A DNA stretch of 43,891 bases from an uncultured Rubrobacteraceae bacterium (GTDB lineage Bacteria; Actinomycetota; Rubrobacteria; Rubrobacterales; Rubrobacteraceae). A program made the translations under genes and the position numbers. The notes beneath the pieces are model-generated. The model saw only the letters and a program-made list of their open reading frames with translations, did not search any database and had not been told where the DNA came from. The stretch spans positions 1-43,891 of the forward strand of contig CADCVE010000030.1 of assembly GCA_902806065.1 (NCBI GenBank), given 5' to 3'. Shown in pieces: positions 34,653 through 42,435 of this stretch (positions are counted from its first letter, which is position 1; every line of letters begins with the position of its first letter).

Positions 34653-36419
34653 ATGAAGGTGGCGTTAGCTCAGATCAACACCGTCGTCGGCGACGTGTGG
34701 GGGAATGTCGAGAAGGCCACCGACGCCCTCCGCCGGGCGATGGACGAGGGGGCCGATCTCGTCGCTTTCCCAGAGCTTACGATGACCGGCTACCCGCCCG
34801 AAGACCTGCTGCTACGGCCGAGCTTCATCCGGGATAACCTGGACGCTCTGGAGGAGTTCGCCGGGAGGGTGCCCGAAGGCATAGCCGCGGCCATCGGGTT
34901 CGTGGACCTCAACGGCGACCTCTACAATTCCTGCGCCGTGGCCTCCGGTGGCAAAGTCTTGCACCGCTATCACAAGCGCTACCTGCCGAACTACGGCGTC
35001 TTCGACGAGAACCGCTACTTCCGCGAGGGTGCCGGCGCCCCGATCCTCAAGCTCGGCGACGCCCTCGTGGGCCTGAGCATCTGCGAAGACATCTGGTACC
35101 CGGGCGGCCCCGCACGCGAGCAAGCCCTGGGCGGGGCGGGCGTCCTCCTAAACGTCTCCGCTTCCCCGTACCATCGCCTCAAGGGCCAGTCGCGCGAGAG
35201 GATGCTCAGCGTGCGCGCCTCCGACTACGGCTGCTACGTCATCTTCTGCAACCTCGCCGGTGGCCAGGACGAGCTAGTCTTCGACGGTCGCTCCGCCGTC
35301 TTCGACCCCGAAGGCCACATCATCGCCCGCGCTAAACAGTTCGAGGAAGATTTACTCCTCGTGGACATCCACCCCGAAGAAGCACTCGTGCATCGCCTGC
35401 ACGACCCCCGACCCCGCAAAGAGAACTCCGACCGCGAGCCGGAGATCATCGAGATACCAGGCGCCGAACCGGAGACCTCGGCGGCCCTGGCCGGCAAGGC
35501 AGGAAATAACAATCGGGACGGTAGAGTTGGCGCCGGGCTTCGTGTCGAGGCCGCGCTCTCCGAGGAGGGCGAGGTATTCGAGGCGCTGGTCTTGGGGCTT
35601 GGAGACTACTTCCGGAAGAACGGTTTCTCGCGGGCCGTGCTCGGGTTATCCGGCGGCATAGACTCCGCGCTCGGCGCCGTCGTCGCGGCGTGGGCCCTGG
35701 GTCCCGAGAACGTGACCGGTGTCTTGATGCCGAGCCAGTACACCTCCGAGGCGAGCAACGCTGACGCGTACGCGCTGGTAGAGAACCTTGGGATGGACTC
35801 CCGGGTGGTGCCTATAGGGCCGGCCTTCGATGCGTACAAGGAGATGCTCTCGGAGGCGTTCGAGGGGTTGCAGGAAGATGAGACCGAGGAGAACATACAG
35901 TCTCGCATCCGGGGCAACATCCTCATGGCGCTCTCCAACAAGTTCGGTTGGATCGTCTTGAGCACTGGAAACAAGAGCGAGGCGAGCGTCGGGTACTCCA
36001 CGCTCTACGGCGATACGGCAGGCGGGTTCTCCGTGATCCGCGACGTCCCCAAAACCCTCGTCTACCGCGTCTGCCGCTACGTGAACGAGACCAAAGGGCG
36101 CGAGGTCATCCCGGACTCCATCCTCACCAAGGAGCCCTCCGCCGAGCTAAGGGAAGACCAGCGCGACACCGACTCGCTGCCGCCCTACGACGTCCTCGAC
36201 CCGATTCTGGAAGCCTACGTCGAGGAGGACAAGGGGATAGGCGAGATCATCGCCGCCGGCTTCGATGAGGAGGACGTGAAGCGCGCCATAAGCCTGGTGG
36301 ACCGCGCCGAGTACAAGCGCCGTCAGGTCCCAACCGGCATAAAGGTCACGGCCCGCTCCTTCGGCCGCGACCGCCGCATGCCCATTACCAACCGCTACCG
36401 CGAACGCCGGGAGGAGTAG
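34653..36419 (+). CDS. nadE: Glutamine-dependent NAD+ synthetase
   Basis: A 588-residue two-domain enzyme that makes NAD+ from deamido-NAD+ with ammonia from glutamine. The N-terminal nitrilase domain has the catalytic triad Glu41 (FPELTMTGY), Lys107 (HKRYLPNYGVFDE) and Cys143 (GLSICEDIW). A linker of about 70 residues includes low-complexity acidic and Ala/Gly segments. The synthetase domain has the pyrophosphate loop GLSGGIDSALG (near 330), STGNKSE and YKRRQVP near the end. ATG at 34653 has a promoter -10 box right before it and no ribosome binding site. Convergent with the DCC-family gene. Confidence 0.96.
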   Translation: MKVALAQINTVVGDVWGNVEKATDALRRAMDEGADLVAFPELTMTGYPPEDLLLRPSFIRDNLDALEEFAGRVPEGIAAAIGFVDLNGDLYNSCAVASGGKVLHRYHKRYLPNYGVFDENRYFREGAGAPILKLGDALVGLSICEDIWYPGGPAREQALGGAGVLLNVSASPYHRLKGQSRERMLSVRASDYGCYVIFCNLAGGQDELVFDGRSAVFDPEGHIIARAKQFEEDLLLVDIHPEEALVHRLHDPRPRKENSDREPEIIEIPGAEPETSAALAGKAGNNNRDGRVGAGLRVEAALSEEGEVFEALVLGLGDYFRKNGFSRAVLGLSGGIDSALGAVVAAWALGPENVTGVLMPSQYTSEASNADAYALVENLGMDSRVVPIGPAFDAYKEMLSEAFEGLQEDETEENIQSRIRGNILMALSNKFGWIVLSTGNKSEASVGYSTLYGDTAGGFSVIRDVPKTLVYRVCRYVNETKGREVIPDSILTKEPSAELREDQRDTDSLPPYDVLDPILEAYVEEDKGIGEIIAAGFDEEDVKRAISLVDRAEYKRRQVPTGIKVTARSFGRDRRMPITNRYRERREE

Positions 36420-36432
36420 GGAAGTCGTACGC

Positions 36433-36828
36433 TTACGGGCACTCTCCGGGATGCTGCTTACAGTAAGGCTTGTCGCCGGGGAGCTTGCCGCGAACGGCGG
36501 CGATAAAGGCGTAGCCGAGGTCCTGTAGCTGCCGGATACCAGGTAGCTCGTACAGGAGCAGCGGCAGCGCCACGCCGGTAGCGACAGCCAGGGAGGCGTT
36601 GATCGCCCCGGCTCCGCGGTAGCGTTTGCCGTCGGGTGATACGGCCCACGCGGCCGCCTCGCATTGCTCGGTGCTCAGTCCGGCCGAGGCGGGTATGCCG
36701 GGCTTCTGGTAGGGCTCCGCCGACACGCGGCGGCCACGGTCGAGCCTCTTGACGAGGCGCGCCGACCACGTTCAAAACCCTCACGCACCGTCGAAGATCA
36801 GGGTCAGTCTCTGTGGCAACGCGGCCAA
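36433..36828 (-). CDS. DCC-family (DUF393) thiol-disulfide oxidoreductase with two in-frame TGA codons: candidate selenoprotein
   Basis: Read from TTG at 36828 (GGGAG 7 bases upstream), the frame gives M-A-A-L-P-Q-R-L-T-L-I-F-D-G-A, TGA (36781-36783), G-F, TGA (36772-36774), T-W-S-A-R-L-V-K-R-L-D, and continues in one frame to TAG or TGA-free coding sequence that ends at 36433. The part after the TGAs is a normal DCC-family body: WAVSPDGKRYRGAGAIN, LPLLLYELPGIRQLQDLGYAF, and a Cys-rich tail YCKQHPGECP. In this family the N-terminus is D-G-x-C-G-F-C, and both cysteines fall exactly on the two TGAs. With TGA read as selenocysteine the protein is 131 residues, the usual family length. If TGA stops translation, only a headless fragment from a GTG at 36726 remains. 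TGA is an ordinary stop elsewhere in this window. Either a Sec-Gly-Phe-Sec protein or, less likely, a double nonsense mutant. Confidence 0.75.
36735..36770 (-). promoter_or_regulatory. Candidate bacterial SECIS hairpin
   Basis: Directly after the second TGA the RNA can fold into a lower stem of about 8 pairs with two G-U pairs (centre GGTCG at 36763-36767 with CGACC at 36738-36742), an internal loop of 5 and 2 bases, an upper stem CCTC/GAGG, and an apical loop GTCAA (36749-36753). The loop begins with G-U, as in the SelB-binding SECIS of E. coli, and lies 19 bases after the second TGA and 28 after the first. That range is what bacterial SECIS elements use. The hairpin lies inside the coding sequence, as in bacteria. 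Confidence 0.6.
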
Positions 36829-36969
36829 GGCTCCGCTCCCTTCTTTCTGGCTCTCTGGAACCCTACCATTACGCGCCCCGGCCCATGCAAGCATTCAATG
36901 TCTGAACCCGGGGCAAGGAGCGAGGTGATCGACCTCGAACTGTCTTGGCAGGCTGGTAATAGTACCGTA

Positions 36970-37323
36970 TCAGCCTGCTGACCACTCAAAGAGCAGCTTG
37001 TTGGGTAGTGGTTGTTGATCGGAGAAGTTCAGAGCGGGAGCAGCGGTCTCTATGAGCTGCTTGAACTGGTTATCGAACTGGTCCTGCGAATCGGCCATCT
37101 CGCGCAGCGCTCGCTGGGGATCGTCCGTCTCCCAATACACCACTATCATCTGCCCTATGGGCGTTTGTTGAAGCCACACTTTCTCCTCGGTAATGCCCAG
37201 GCTCCTACGGGACCCTTCGTAGGCGCTCCGTAGTGGTCCCGAGTCCGAGACCTCTCCCCCGAGGCGCTTTATAACCTCTTCCTGCCCCGGTAAAATAGGC
37301 AACGCGAACGCGATCGCCGGCAT
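36970..37323 (-). CDS. Hypothetical protein, DUF6176-like
   Basis: A 117-residue protein starting MPAIAFALPILPGQ at 37323, with GAGGAGG about 8 bases upstream. An upstream extension in the same frame is ignored because its start lacks a ribosome binding site. The pattern E-E-V-I-K-R-L, LGITEEKVWLQQTPIGQMIVVYWETDDPQRAL, MADSQDQFDNQFKQLIE resembles the small dabb-like/DUF6176 group of ferredoxin-fold dimers. Function unknown. It lies between the DCC-family gene and a GNAT gene. Confidence 0.75.
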   Translation of the reverse strand: MPAIAFALPILPGQEEVIKRLGGEVSDSGPLRSAYEGSRRSLGITEEKVWLQQTPIGQMIVVYWETDDPQRALREMADSQDQFDNQFKQLIETAAPALNFSDQQPLPNKLLFEWSAG

Positions 37324-37393
37324 CTCTATTACCTCCTCTTTGTTTGTGTTTGGCGAGCCACGGGCGCTCTGTCTTTCGCTTCGAACGACGGAG

Positions 37394-37927
37394 CTATTCC
37401 TTTTGCAGCTCGACCTCGATATACCTGGCATTATCCTCTCGATGCTCACGCTCTGGCAAGTCGAGAGCTTGAAGGAGGTTCAGCATACGCCTGTTCTCGC
37501 GCATTACCAACGCGTAAAAGAATCGGACTCCTTTATCACGCGCTTCATCTATCAGTTGATGCGTCAGATGCAGGCCCAACCCACGCCCCTGCCAGCGGTC
37601 CTCGATGAGAGCGGCGTACTCGGCCCGCTCACTACCGGATTCGCGGTCGTAGCGTACGATCGCGGTGATCTCGTCCGGTTCGTCCGGATCCAGGGCAACC
37701 AGCGCGAAGTGATCGACGTGATCTACGTGGGCGAAATACTTGGCCTTCTTATCGGAGAGCTCCTTCATGGAACCGAAGAAGCGCAGGTAGACTGTCTTCT
37801 CGCTAAGACGACTGTGGAACCGCTTTAGCGCCGGAACGTCGTCGGGTTTGATGGTTCGGACAGAGACTTCTATTCCTTCGGGGAGGGTAAGCGTATCGGG
37901 CTCTCGATTGTCTGTTCGCGAAGCCAT
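37394..37927 (-). CDS. GNAT family N-acetyltransferase
   Basis: A 177-residue acetyltransferase. ATG at 37927 (MASRTDNREPDTLTL) is chosen; a long in-frame extension upstream is low in coding character. It matches the acetyltransferase domain at the end of the PatZ-like fusion (4578-7322) in several blocks: V-R-x-I-x-P-D-D, A-L-K-R-F-H-S-R-L-S, VYLRFF, and the acetyl-CoA loop D-R-W-Q-G-R-G-L-G-L-H-L. It therefore belongs to the same Pat-type subgroup but stands alone. The substrate is likely a protein lysine or a small amine. Regulation is not evident. Confidence 0.85.
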   Translation of the reverse strand: MASRTDNREPDTLTLPEGIEVSVRTIKPDDVPALKRFHSRLSEKTVYLRFFGSMKELSDKKAKYFAHVDHVDHFALVALDPDEPDEITAIVRYDRESGSERAEYAALIEDRWQGRGLGLHLTHQLIDEARDKGVRFFYALVMRENRRMLNLLQALDLPEREHREDNARYIEVELQKE

Positions 37928-38217
37928 AGTGAGTCCGTATGGTACCCAAGTAAAGTGGTACGGAACACAAAATTCCCTAAGCTCTACCTTCGGATCCGGG
38001 GAGGTATCCTGGAGCCAACACTCGAAGGCCTGCGGTGAAGAGAGCTGCCGGCACCTCCTCAATCCTCCGCCCCGGACCCGATAACCAGAGATACGAGGCG
38101 AAGCGTAGCTCATGCCCTGTCATCGGTGTTGGTCAGGGGTGTGTTATACGTCTTCCCTGGGCAATAAACCAGCGTGTCGCCCAGTTAGTAGGCGCATCAC
38201 GTTAGGAGGTTCGCGTC

Positions 38218-39297
38218 ATGCCCGTAATGCTCACCCACGACACCAGCATAGACTACGACGTTCTGGGCGATGGTCCACCTCTGCTCCTGATCGGCGGGCT
38301 CGGCTTTGGTCGTTGGTGCTGGTTCAAACAGACCCCCACCCTCTCTCGCCACTTCCGCACTATCACCTTCGACATCCGCGGTGAGCACAACTTCGCCCGC
38401 GGCGTAGTGGATCTGGTCGCTGAAGTGATAGCTCTACTCGACCACCTCGGCGTGGAGAAAACTCACGTCCTGGGCACCTCGCTCGGCGGCTTCGTGGCCC
38501 AGGAGTTGGCGCTGGAGAGACCCGACCTGGTGGACCGGCTGACGCTGGTATGCACGAGCTACGGCGGCGTGGGACCGGAGCCCATATCCTTCCAGGCGCT
38601 TGGAAGGATGCTCGGGTGGGGCTCATTGAGCGCAAAGGATGCGGCGCACAGATCACTCGAAACGGCTACCTCGGAGGCCTACCGCGCGAGTAACCACGAG
38701 GAGTTCGACCTGATCTTGCGTTGGCGACTGGCCGACTCTTCATCGCTGTCTGACTACTACCAGCAGGTGGCGGCCGGCGCCCGGTTCGACGCCTCCCGCA
38801 ATGTAGGGGACATAACCTCCCCGACGCTGGTGATCCACGGCGCCGAGGACCGCTACATACCCGTCGCCAACGCCGCCGCTCTCGCCGAGGCTATCCCGGA
38901 CGCCAGGCTGTGCGTAATAGAGGACGCTGCCCACCTGGTCTTTATCGAGCAGTCCGAAGAGGTGAACAAGGAGATTGTCTCTTTTCTCAAACCCGGCAAG
39001 CTACGCAGGATGTGGAGGCCCCAACTGCCGCCGGTGAAGCAGAGGACGAAGCAACTCGCCGAGCGCGTCGGGGCAGCAAACCAAAAGCTCGTCTCCTTCG
39101 CCAGGATCCGCATCCCTCGAAGTGAACAAGGCTCCCACGAATCGTCGGGGGAACAGCAGGCGAAGCAGCTACAGAGGGACGACGGAGCCCGCGAGATGCG
39201 GGGAGACCGGAAGCCGTTGCAGAAGACGAAGGCGAGCCCCACTTTTGGGAAGTTCAAGGGGTGGGCGAGGAAGCTGCGTGGCTGGCTCTCCCGCTAG
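38218..39297 (+). CDS. Alpha/beta hydrolase with basic C-terminal tail
   Basis: A 359-residue protein. ATG at 38218 follows TTAGGAGG. The hydrolase core (about 1-265) has the oxyanion region L-I-G-G-L-G-F-G, nucleophile elbow G-T-S-L-G-G (Ser about 96), acid IHGAEDRYIP and base E-D-A-A-H-L-V-F, so a full Ser-Asp-His triad. The cap region is typical for esterases or haloperoxidase-like members. A tail of about 95 residues rich in Lys, Arg and Gln has no counterpart in the family and ends W-A-R-K-L-R-G-W-L-S-R, which looks amphipathic and could bind membrane or nucleic acid. Confidence 0.9.
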   Translation: MPVMLTHDTSIDYDVLGDGPPLLLIGGLGFGRWCWFKQTPTLSRHFRTITFDIRGEHNFARGVVDLVAEVIALLDHLGVEKTHVLGTSLGGFVAQELALERPDLVDRLTLVCTSYGGVGPEPISFQALGRMLGWGSLSAKDAAHRSLETATSEAYRASNHEEFDLILRWRLADSSSLSDYYQQVAAGARFDASRNVGDITSPTLVIHGAEDRYIPVANAAALAEAIPDARLCVIEDAAHLVFIEQSEEVNKEIVSFLKPGKLRRMWRPQLPPVKQRTKQLAERVGAANQKLVSFARIRIPRSEQGSHESSGEQQAKQLQRDDGAREMRGDRKPLQKTKASPTFGKFKGWARKLRGWLSR

Positions 39298-39356
39298 CAA
39301 AGCGGCGGCCACTTGAGCGATAATACCTTGAGAGCACAAGAGAGGAGTTAGGCTTA

Positions 39357-39755
39357 GTGGACGATCAGCAGGCGAAGGTGGTGGACGAGGCGGCCCAGAA
39401 GTTCGCCGAGGCCATCGTGCTGATGAACAGGAAGGGATCGGGCCGCCCCGCCGAGGCCCAGGACCGGCTGGCGCGTCTTACCCGGAGCTTCGTCGAGAGG
39501 GTAATCGGCAACCTCGAAGCCCAGGCGGAGAGTGACCGGGCCGCCTCGCGGAGACTGGCCGAGCAGGCTCGCAGGGGTCAAGAGGTCAGCCGCGTTCTTG
39601 CTGATCAGGATCTACCCGAGCAGGACTACAGAAGGCAAGAGGCCGACCGAGTCCTCACCCAGGAGTCCATGGATGCCTACTCACACTTCCTCGAATCTAT
39701 GTTCACCTACCACTCCAATGTAGAGACCGCCGAAGGAAACTCCAAGGACTCCTAG
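39357..39755 (+). CDS. Helical hypothetical protein
   Basis: A 132-residue soluble protein; GTG start preceded by GAGGAG. It is strongly helical and charged, with heptad-like repeats (VVDEAAQKFAEAIVLM, QDRLARLTRSFVERVIGNLEAQAE, RRLAEQARRGQEVSRVLADQ), and likely forms a coiled coil or bundle. No signal peptide. Family unknown. Confidence 0.65.
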   Translation: MDDQQAKVVDEAAQKFAEAIVLMNRKGSGRPAEAQDRLARLTRSFVERVIGNLEAQAESDRAASRRLAEQARRGQEVSRVLADQDLPEQDYRRQEADRVLTQESMDAYSHFLESMFTYHSNVETAEGNSKDS

Positions 39756-39769
39756 AGACGACTGGATGA

Positions 39770-39775
39770 TAGACT
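39770..39775 (+). promoter_or_regulatory. -10 box, probable leaderless start
   Basis: TAGACT ends 6 bases before ATG 39782, with no Shine-Dalgarno sequence. Confidence 0.4.
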
Positions 39776-39781
39776 CGTAGC

Positions 39782-40141
39782 ATGCAATGGTACGAGTTCA
39801 AGGTACGCATGACACCGGCGGCACGTGAGTTGCTTCGTCCCGGCGAGGCACTGGTCCTCGACTGGCACCGGCTCGCACTTTGCTGCGCCGGTGCTGGAGA
39901 GTCTAGCCTGTATGTGATGAAAGAGGACGGTGCGCGCAAGCGCAAAGGTCTCGTGCGTCTGAAGGGCGAGGATCCGGTCTACGCCGCACGCGTCATATTT
40001 CCACACCTGGCCGGTCGCGAGGTCAACCTCGATGCTCGAAAGATACTGGGCCTCCGCCGCTTCACCTCCGACCTTCCGGGCGACTTCGGTCTCCGGGCCG
40101 TTATGGGGCGTCTTTCGCAGCCGGAGAAGAGCGCCCGCTAA
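39782..40141 (+). CDS. Hypothetical protein
   Basis: A 119-residue basic protein. It begins MQWYEFKVRMTPAARELLRPG, has a Cys-Cys strand LALCCAGAGESSLYV, then KRKGLVRLKGEDPVYAARVIFPHLAG. No family is recognised. It sits at the border of the mobile-element scrapyard to its right, and its codon use resembles that of the core genes. Confidence 0.55.
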   Translation: MQWYEFKVRMTPAARELLRPGEALVLDWHRLALCCAGAGESSLYVMKEDGARKRKGLVRLKGEDPVYAARVIFPHLAGREVNLDARKILGLRRFTSDLPGDFGLRAVMGRLSQPEKSAR

Positions 40142-40212
40142 GGACTACCGACGGCAATCGCTAGAGGCGGCTGCCGGAGGCATAGTTCAAGTGCGATCCG
40201 CAACCCCGTTCG

Positions 40213-40293
40213 CCCCGCCATGCTCGCGCAGTGGGCGCAGCAGTAGAAGGAGCCGTTTGCCTCGACGCCGTGGCCTATTAATTTGACACCGCA
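40213..40293 (-). pseudogene. Fragment of a zinc-ribbon gene
   Basis: Twenty-seven codons starting C-G-V-K-L-I-G-H-G-V-E-A-N-G-S-F-Y-C-C-A and continuing to SMAG match the C-terminal part of the intact zinc-ribbon gene at 41826-42065, with only two differences over this segment. At DNA level it is visibly diverged (about a fifth of positions), so it is an old, truncated copy rather than a recent duplication. Confidence 0.75.
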
Positions 40294-40359
40294 GACGGGC
40301 GAGCGTGTGAATCGCTCACTCGAAACTGTCGAACGTCCGCGGCTCCCCACCGGGCACGG

Positions 40360-41243
40360 TCACCTGAAAAGCCTTATCGAGGACGTTTCTGGTTTACAAC
40401 CATCGCCCTCGGCGTCGGATCCCTTCTGGGGGGACTCGTCGGTTCGGTGCGCCTTCTCTCGCGGCCGCATTTCCCGCAACCGCAAGAAATCACCGAGCGG
40501 AGTGCTGCCGGTAGGAGGCGGCGGGGCGTCGTCGAGTAAGCGGTTGGTAGATATGACTTGTGCCCTCGCTGAGCAGTAGTATGCGGCCATAGCTTCGTTC
40601 GGCAGCGCATTGACGTCGAACGTGCCCTCGATCTCCAGCGTGCCGTCCAGGCGAACGCGGACCGTCAGCCCGAGCTTCTTGTAAATCCTGTGCCGCTCGT
40701 CCGGTGGGAAATACCGGAAGTCCGACGCGAGGCCGTCCGCGTAGCGATCGAGTAGGTACCGTCGGTGGCTCTTCAGCTTTTCGATGTGCTCCTTCTTGTT
40801 CTTTGTAGCCTCGAGTTCGCGTGCCGCAGCCTCCTTGTCGCACCTAATTCCCACGAGCCTCTCGCGAAGATCGTCGTGAGAGATGAGACCTTCGATCGCC
40901 AGGTCCTGGCACACGATAGCTTGCGATCGCGTTCCGTGATCCGCTTTGCCCAGGCTTCTGCTCCCCCTTCGGGGTTGCTCTGTGTCACTTGCCGGATGCG
41001 ATCGTCAATGTGAGAGAGAAGCTTGTCTCAATTTCTGAAGAGCGAGGCTACCCCTGCTGCTACCCTCAACTCAAGATCCTCAGCTTGAAGGTGCTTCTTG
41101 TTGGCACATGTCCCCTCGTGCCAGTGACCGAGGCAGCTGTAGTAATAGTCGACCTTGCCGCACTTCTTACGGTTAACCGTGTGCGGAGTCAAAGACCGGC
41201 CGCATCCTTTGCAGCGAGCCAACCCACCGGAGAGCTCCCAAAA
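40360..41243 (-). pseudogene. Serine recombinase, C-terminal remnant
   Basis: The region 41028-41243 encodes a recombinase zinc-ribbon (L-S-G-G-L-A-R-C-K-G-C-G-R-S then YYYSCLGHWHEGTC). The following part has SHIDDRIRQVTQ and the coiled coil of large serine recombinases in the frames at 40360-40914 (LISHDDLRERLVGIRCDKEAAARELE, LLDRYADGLASDFRYFPPDERHRIYKKL). A TGA at 41028-41030 and a frameshift near 40915-40925 break it. The N-terminal catalytic resolvase domain is absent. Dead integrase of a past mobile element. Confidence 0.75.
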
Positions 41244-41285
41244 CCTCGACCCGCCGAAGAGGTCTTCTTGTTGTCCTTTATCCGA

Positions 41286-41429
41286 ATCTCCTCGACGGAC
41301 CAGGATCTTGTGGCCGCAGCGATATGCGGGAAGGGCCTGTGGCCCCGGCTGGATTATCTTGCTCTGATTCCTTCCACACCCAAGATATTCAGCGAGCTCG
41401 CTTATACTCATGAACTCTTTGTTGGCCAA
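41286..41429 (-). pseudogene. Excisionase-like HTH remnant fused to the recombinase fragment
   Basis: MANKEFMSISELAEYLGCGR, then a damaged stretch (QSKIIQPGPQ), then L-P-A-Y-R-C-G-H-K-I-L-V-R-R. This is the winged-helix pattern of excisionase/MerR-type DNA-binding proteins. It reads directly into the zinc-ribbon of the broken serine recombinase, which is not a normal arrangement, so a deletion joined two genes. Confidence 0.55.
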
Positions 41430-41825
41430 CCTTTGCCTCCTAATGTTGAGCTGTCGCGAAATATTCGGCCTAATAATCAGCTAGCCTAGAAGGTGTTAGA
41501 ACGTGTTTTTTGGGCCTTATAGAAATATTTAATCAATCTTAAAATTCCTAAAACTGCTGCAACACCTATGTGACTGGATTCTGTAAAGACTGGTGGACCC
41601 CTATGGGAGGGACCAGCGATCTTTAGGACATGACCCATCTATAGCCGCTCGTAGCCCTCGTTCCGACTTCGAGCCGCAGAGCATGCAGACCCCGGATAGG
41701 GTCGGTGGCACAGAAGGCGGCGCGGCACATCTGCACCGATGCTAGGGTGTTTGTGCGGGTTCTAAGAGGGGGTAATAATTGAAGTGATCACACGGACAGG
41801 GTAACCGGTAGAGAGGACTGGGAAG
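41430..41825. other. Gap of low GC content, one hairpin
   Basis: Part of 41490-41580 is AT-rich compared with the window, unlike the core genes, and has no gene. CTGGT (41590-41594) and ACCAG (41612-41616) with inner CCC/GGG form a hairpin. This could be a former element end. No repeat or attachment core is evident. Confidence 0.35.
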
Positions 41826-42065
41826 ATGCCAAAATGCGAAGTTTGCGGCAACGATTACGACAAGGCCTTCAGGGTAGAGAGGCCGGGTGACCAGCCCCAC
41901 GTTTTCGACAGCTTCGAGTGTGCCATCCACGCACTCGCTCCGACCTGCGAACACTGCGGGGTCAGGGTTATCGGACACGGCGTAGAGGCGAATGGCTCCT
42001 TCTACTGCTGCGCTCACTGCGCCAGTATGGCCGGTGCGACCCAGCAGGTTCAAGACCGAGCCTAA
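41826..42065 (+). CDS. Small zinc-ribbon protein
   Basis: A 79-residue protein with many cysteines. It begins MPKCEVCGNDYDKAF (Cys-x2-Cys), then a Phe-Asp-Ser-Phe-Glu-Cys strand, C-E-H-C-G, and F-Y-C-C-A-H-C-A near the end, with a final His/Cys cluster. It fits small treble-clef or metallothionein-like proteins that bind one or two zinc ions. AGAGGA upstream of the ATG. It survives intact between broken elements, and an old truncated copy lies at 40213-40293. Confidence 0.75.
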   Translation: MPKCEVCGNDYDKAFRVERPGDQPHVFDSFECAIHALAPTCEHCGVRVIGHGVEANGSFYCCAHCASMAGATQQVQDRA

Positions 42066-42104
42066 GTCTAGAAACCGTCAGGCTGTCGAGATCAGACAGG
42101 CAGC

Positions 42105-42285
42105 CAGGGCCGGTACCGGGGATGCTCGACAGCAACGTGACGTTCTTGCCCCAGTTGCGCGGTGCGCTGCGGAAGGCCATATCGCCCCTGCGGGACCACG
42201 CGTAGGGTGAAGCCAGCGAGACGTTAGCGCCCATCTCGTCAACGAATACCAGCCGGCGTCCGTCGAGTTCCCCGGCGGCTCCCTC
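42105..42285 (-). pseudogene. IS630-family transposase fragment
   Basis: E-L-D-G-R-R-L-V-F-V-D-E-M-G followed by ANVSLASPYAWSRRGDMAF and SAPRNWGKNVTLLSS matches the middle of IS630 transposases, including the catalytic Asp in F-V-D-E. Both the start and end are missing, and the frame changes at each side. No inverted repeats can be assigned. Confidence 0.75.
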
Positions 42286-42435
42286 ATTTTGTGAGGATTT
42301 TCAGTTGCTTTCCGCAAAGGTACCCTTCGCTGAACGAAGCCGTCGGCGCAACGTAGCAGCAATAGGGATCGCGACTGGCCTCCGTGTCGATGCATGCGTT
42401 GGCGCACTTCTAGCACGCCTTGTCCTCCGCAGTTG

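Noticed and set aside
36458-36784. Alternative frame on the minus strand beginning MRVLNVVGAPRQ
   Set aside because: It is Arg/Pro/Ala-rich shadow sequence of the DCC-family gene and matches no family.
41028-41030. TGA inside the serine recombinase frame as another selenocysteine codon
   Set aside because: The gene also has a frameshift, lacks its catalytic domain, and the position is in a variable linker and not a redox site. It is ordinary decay.
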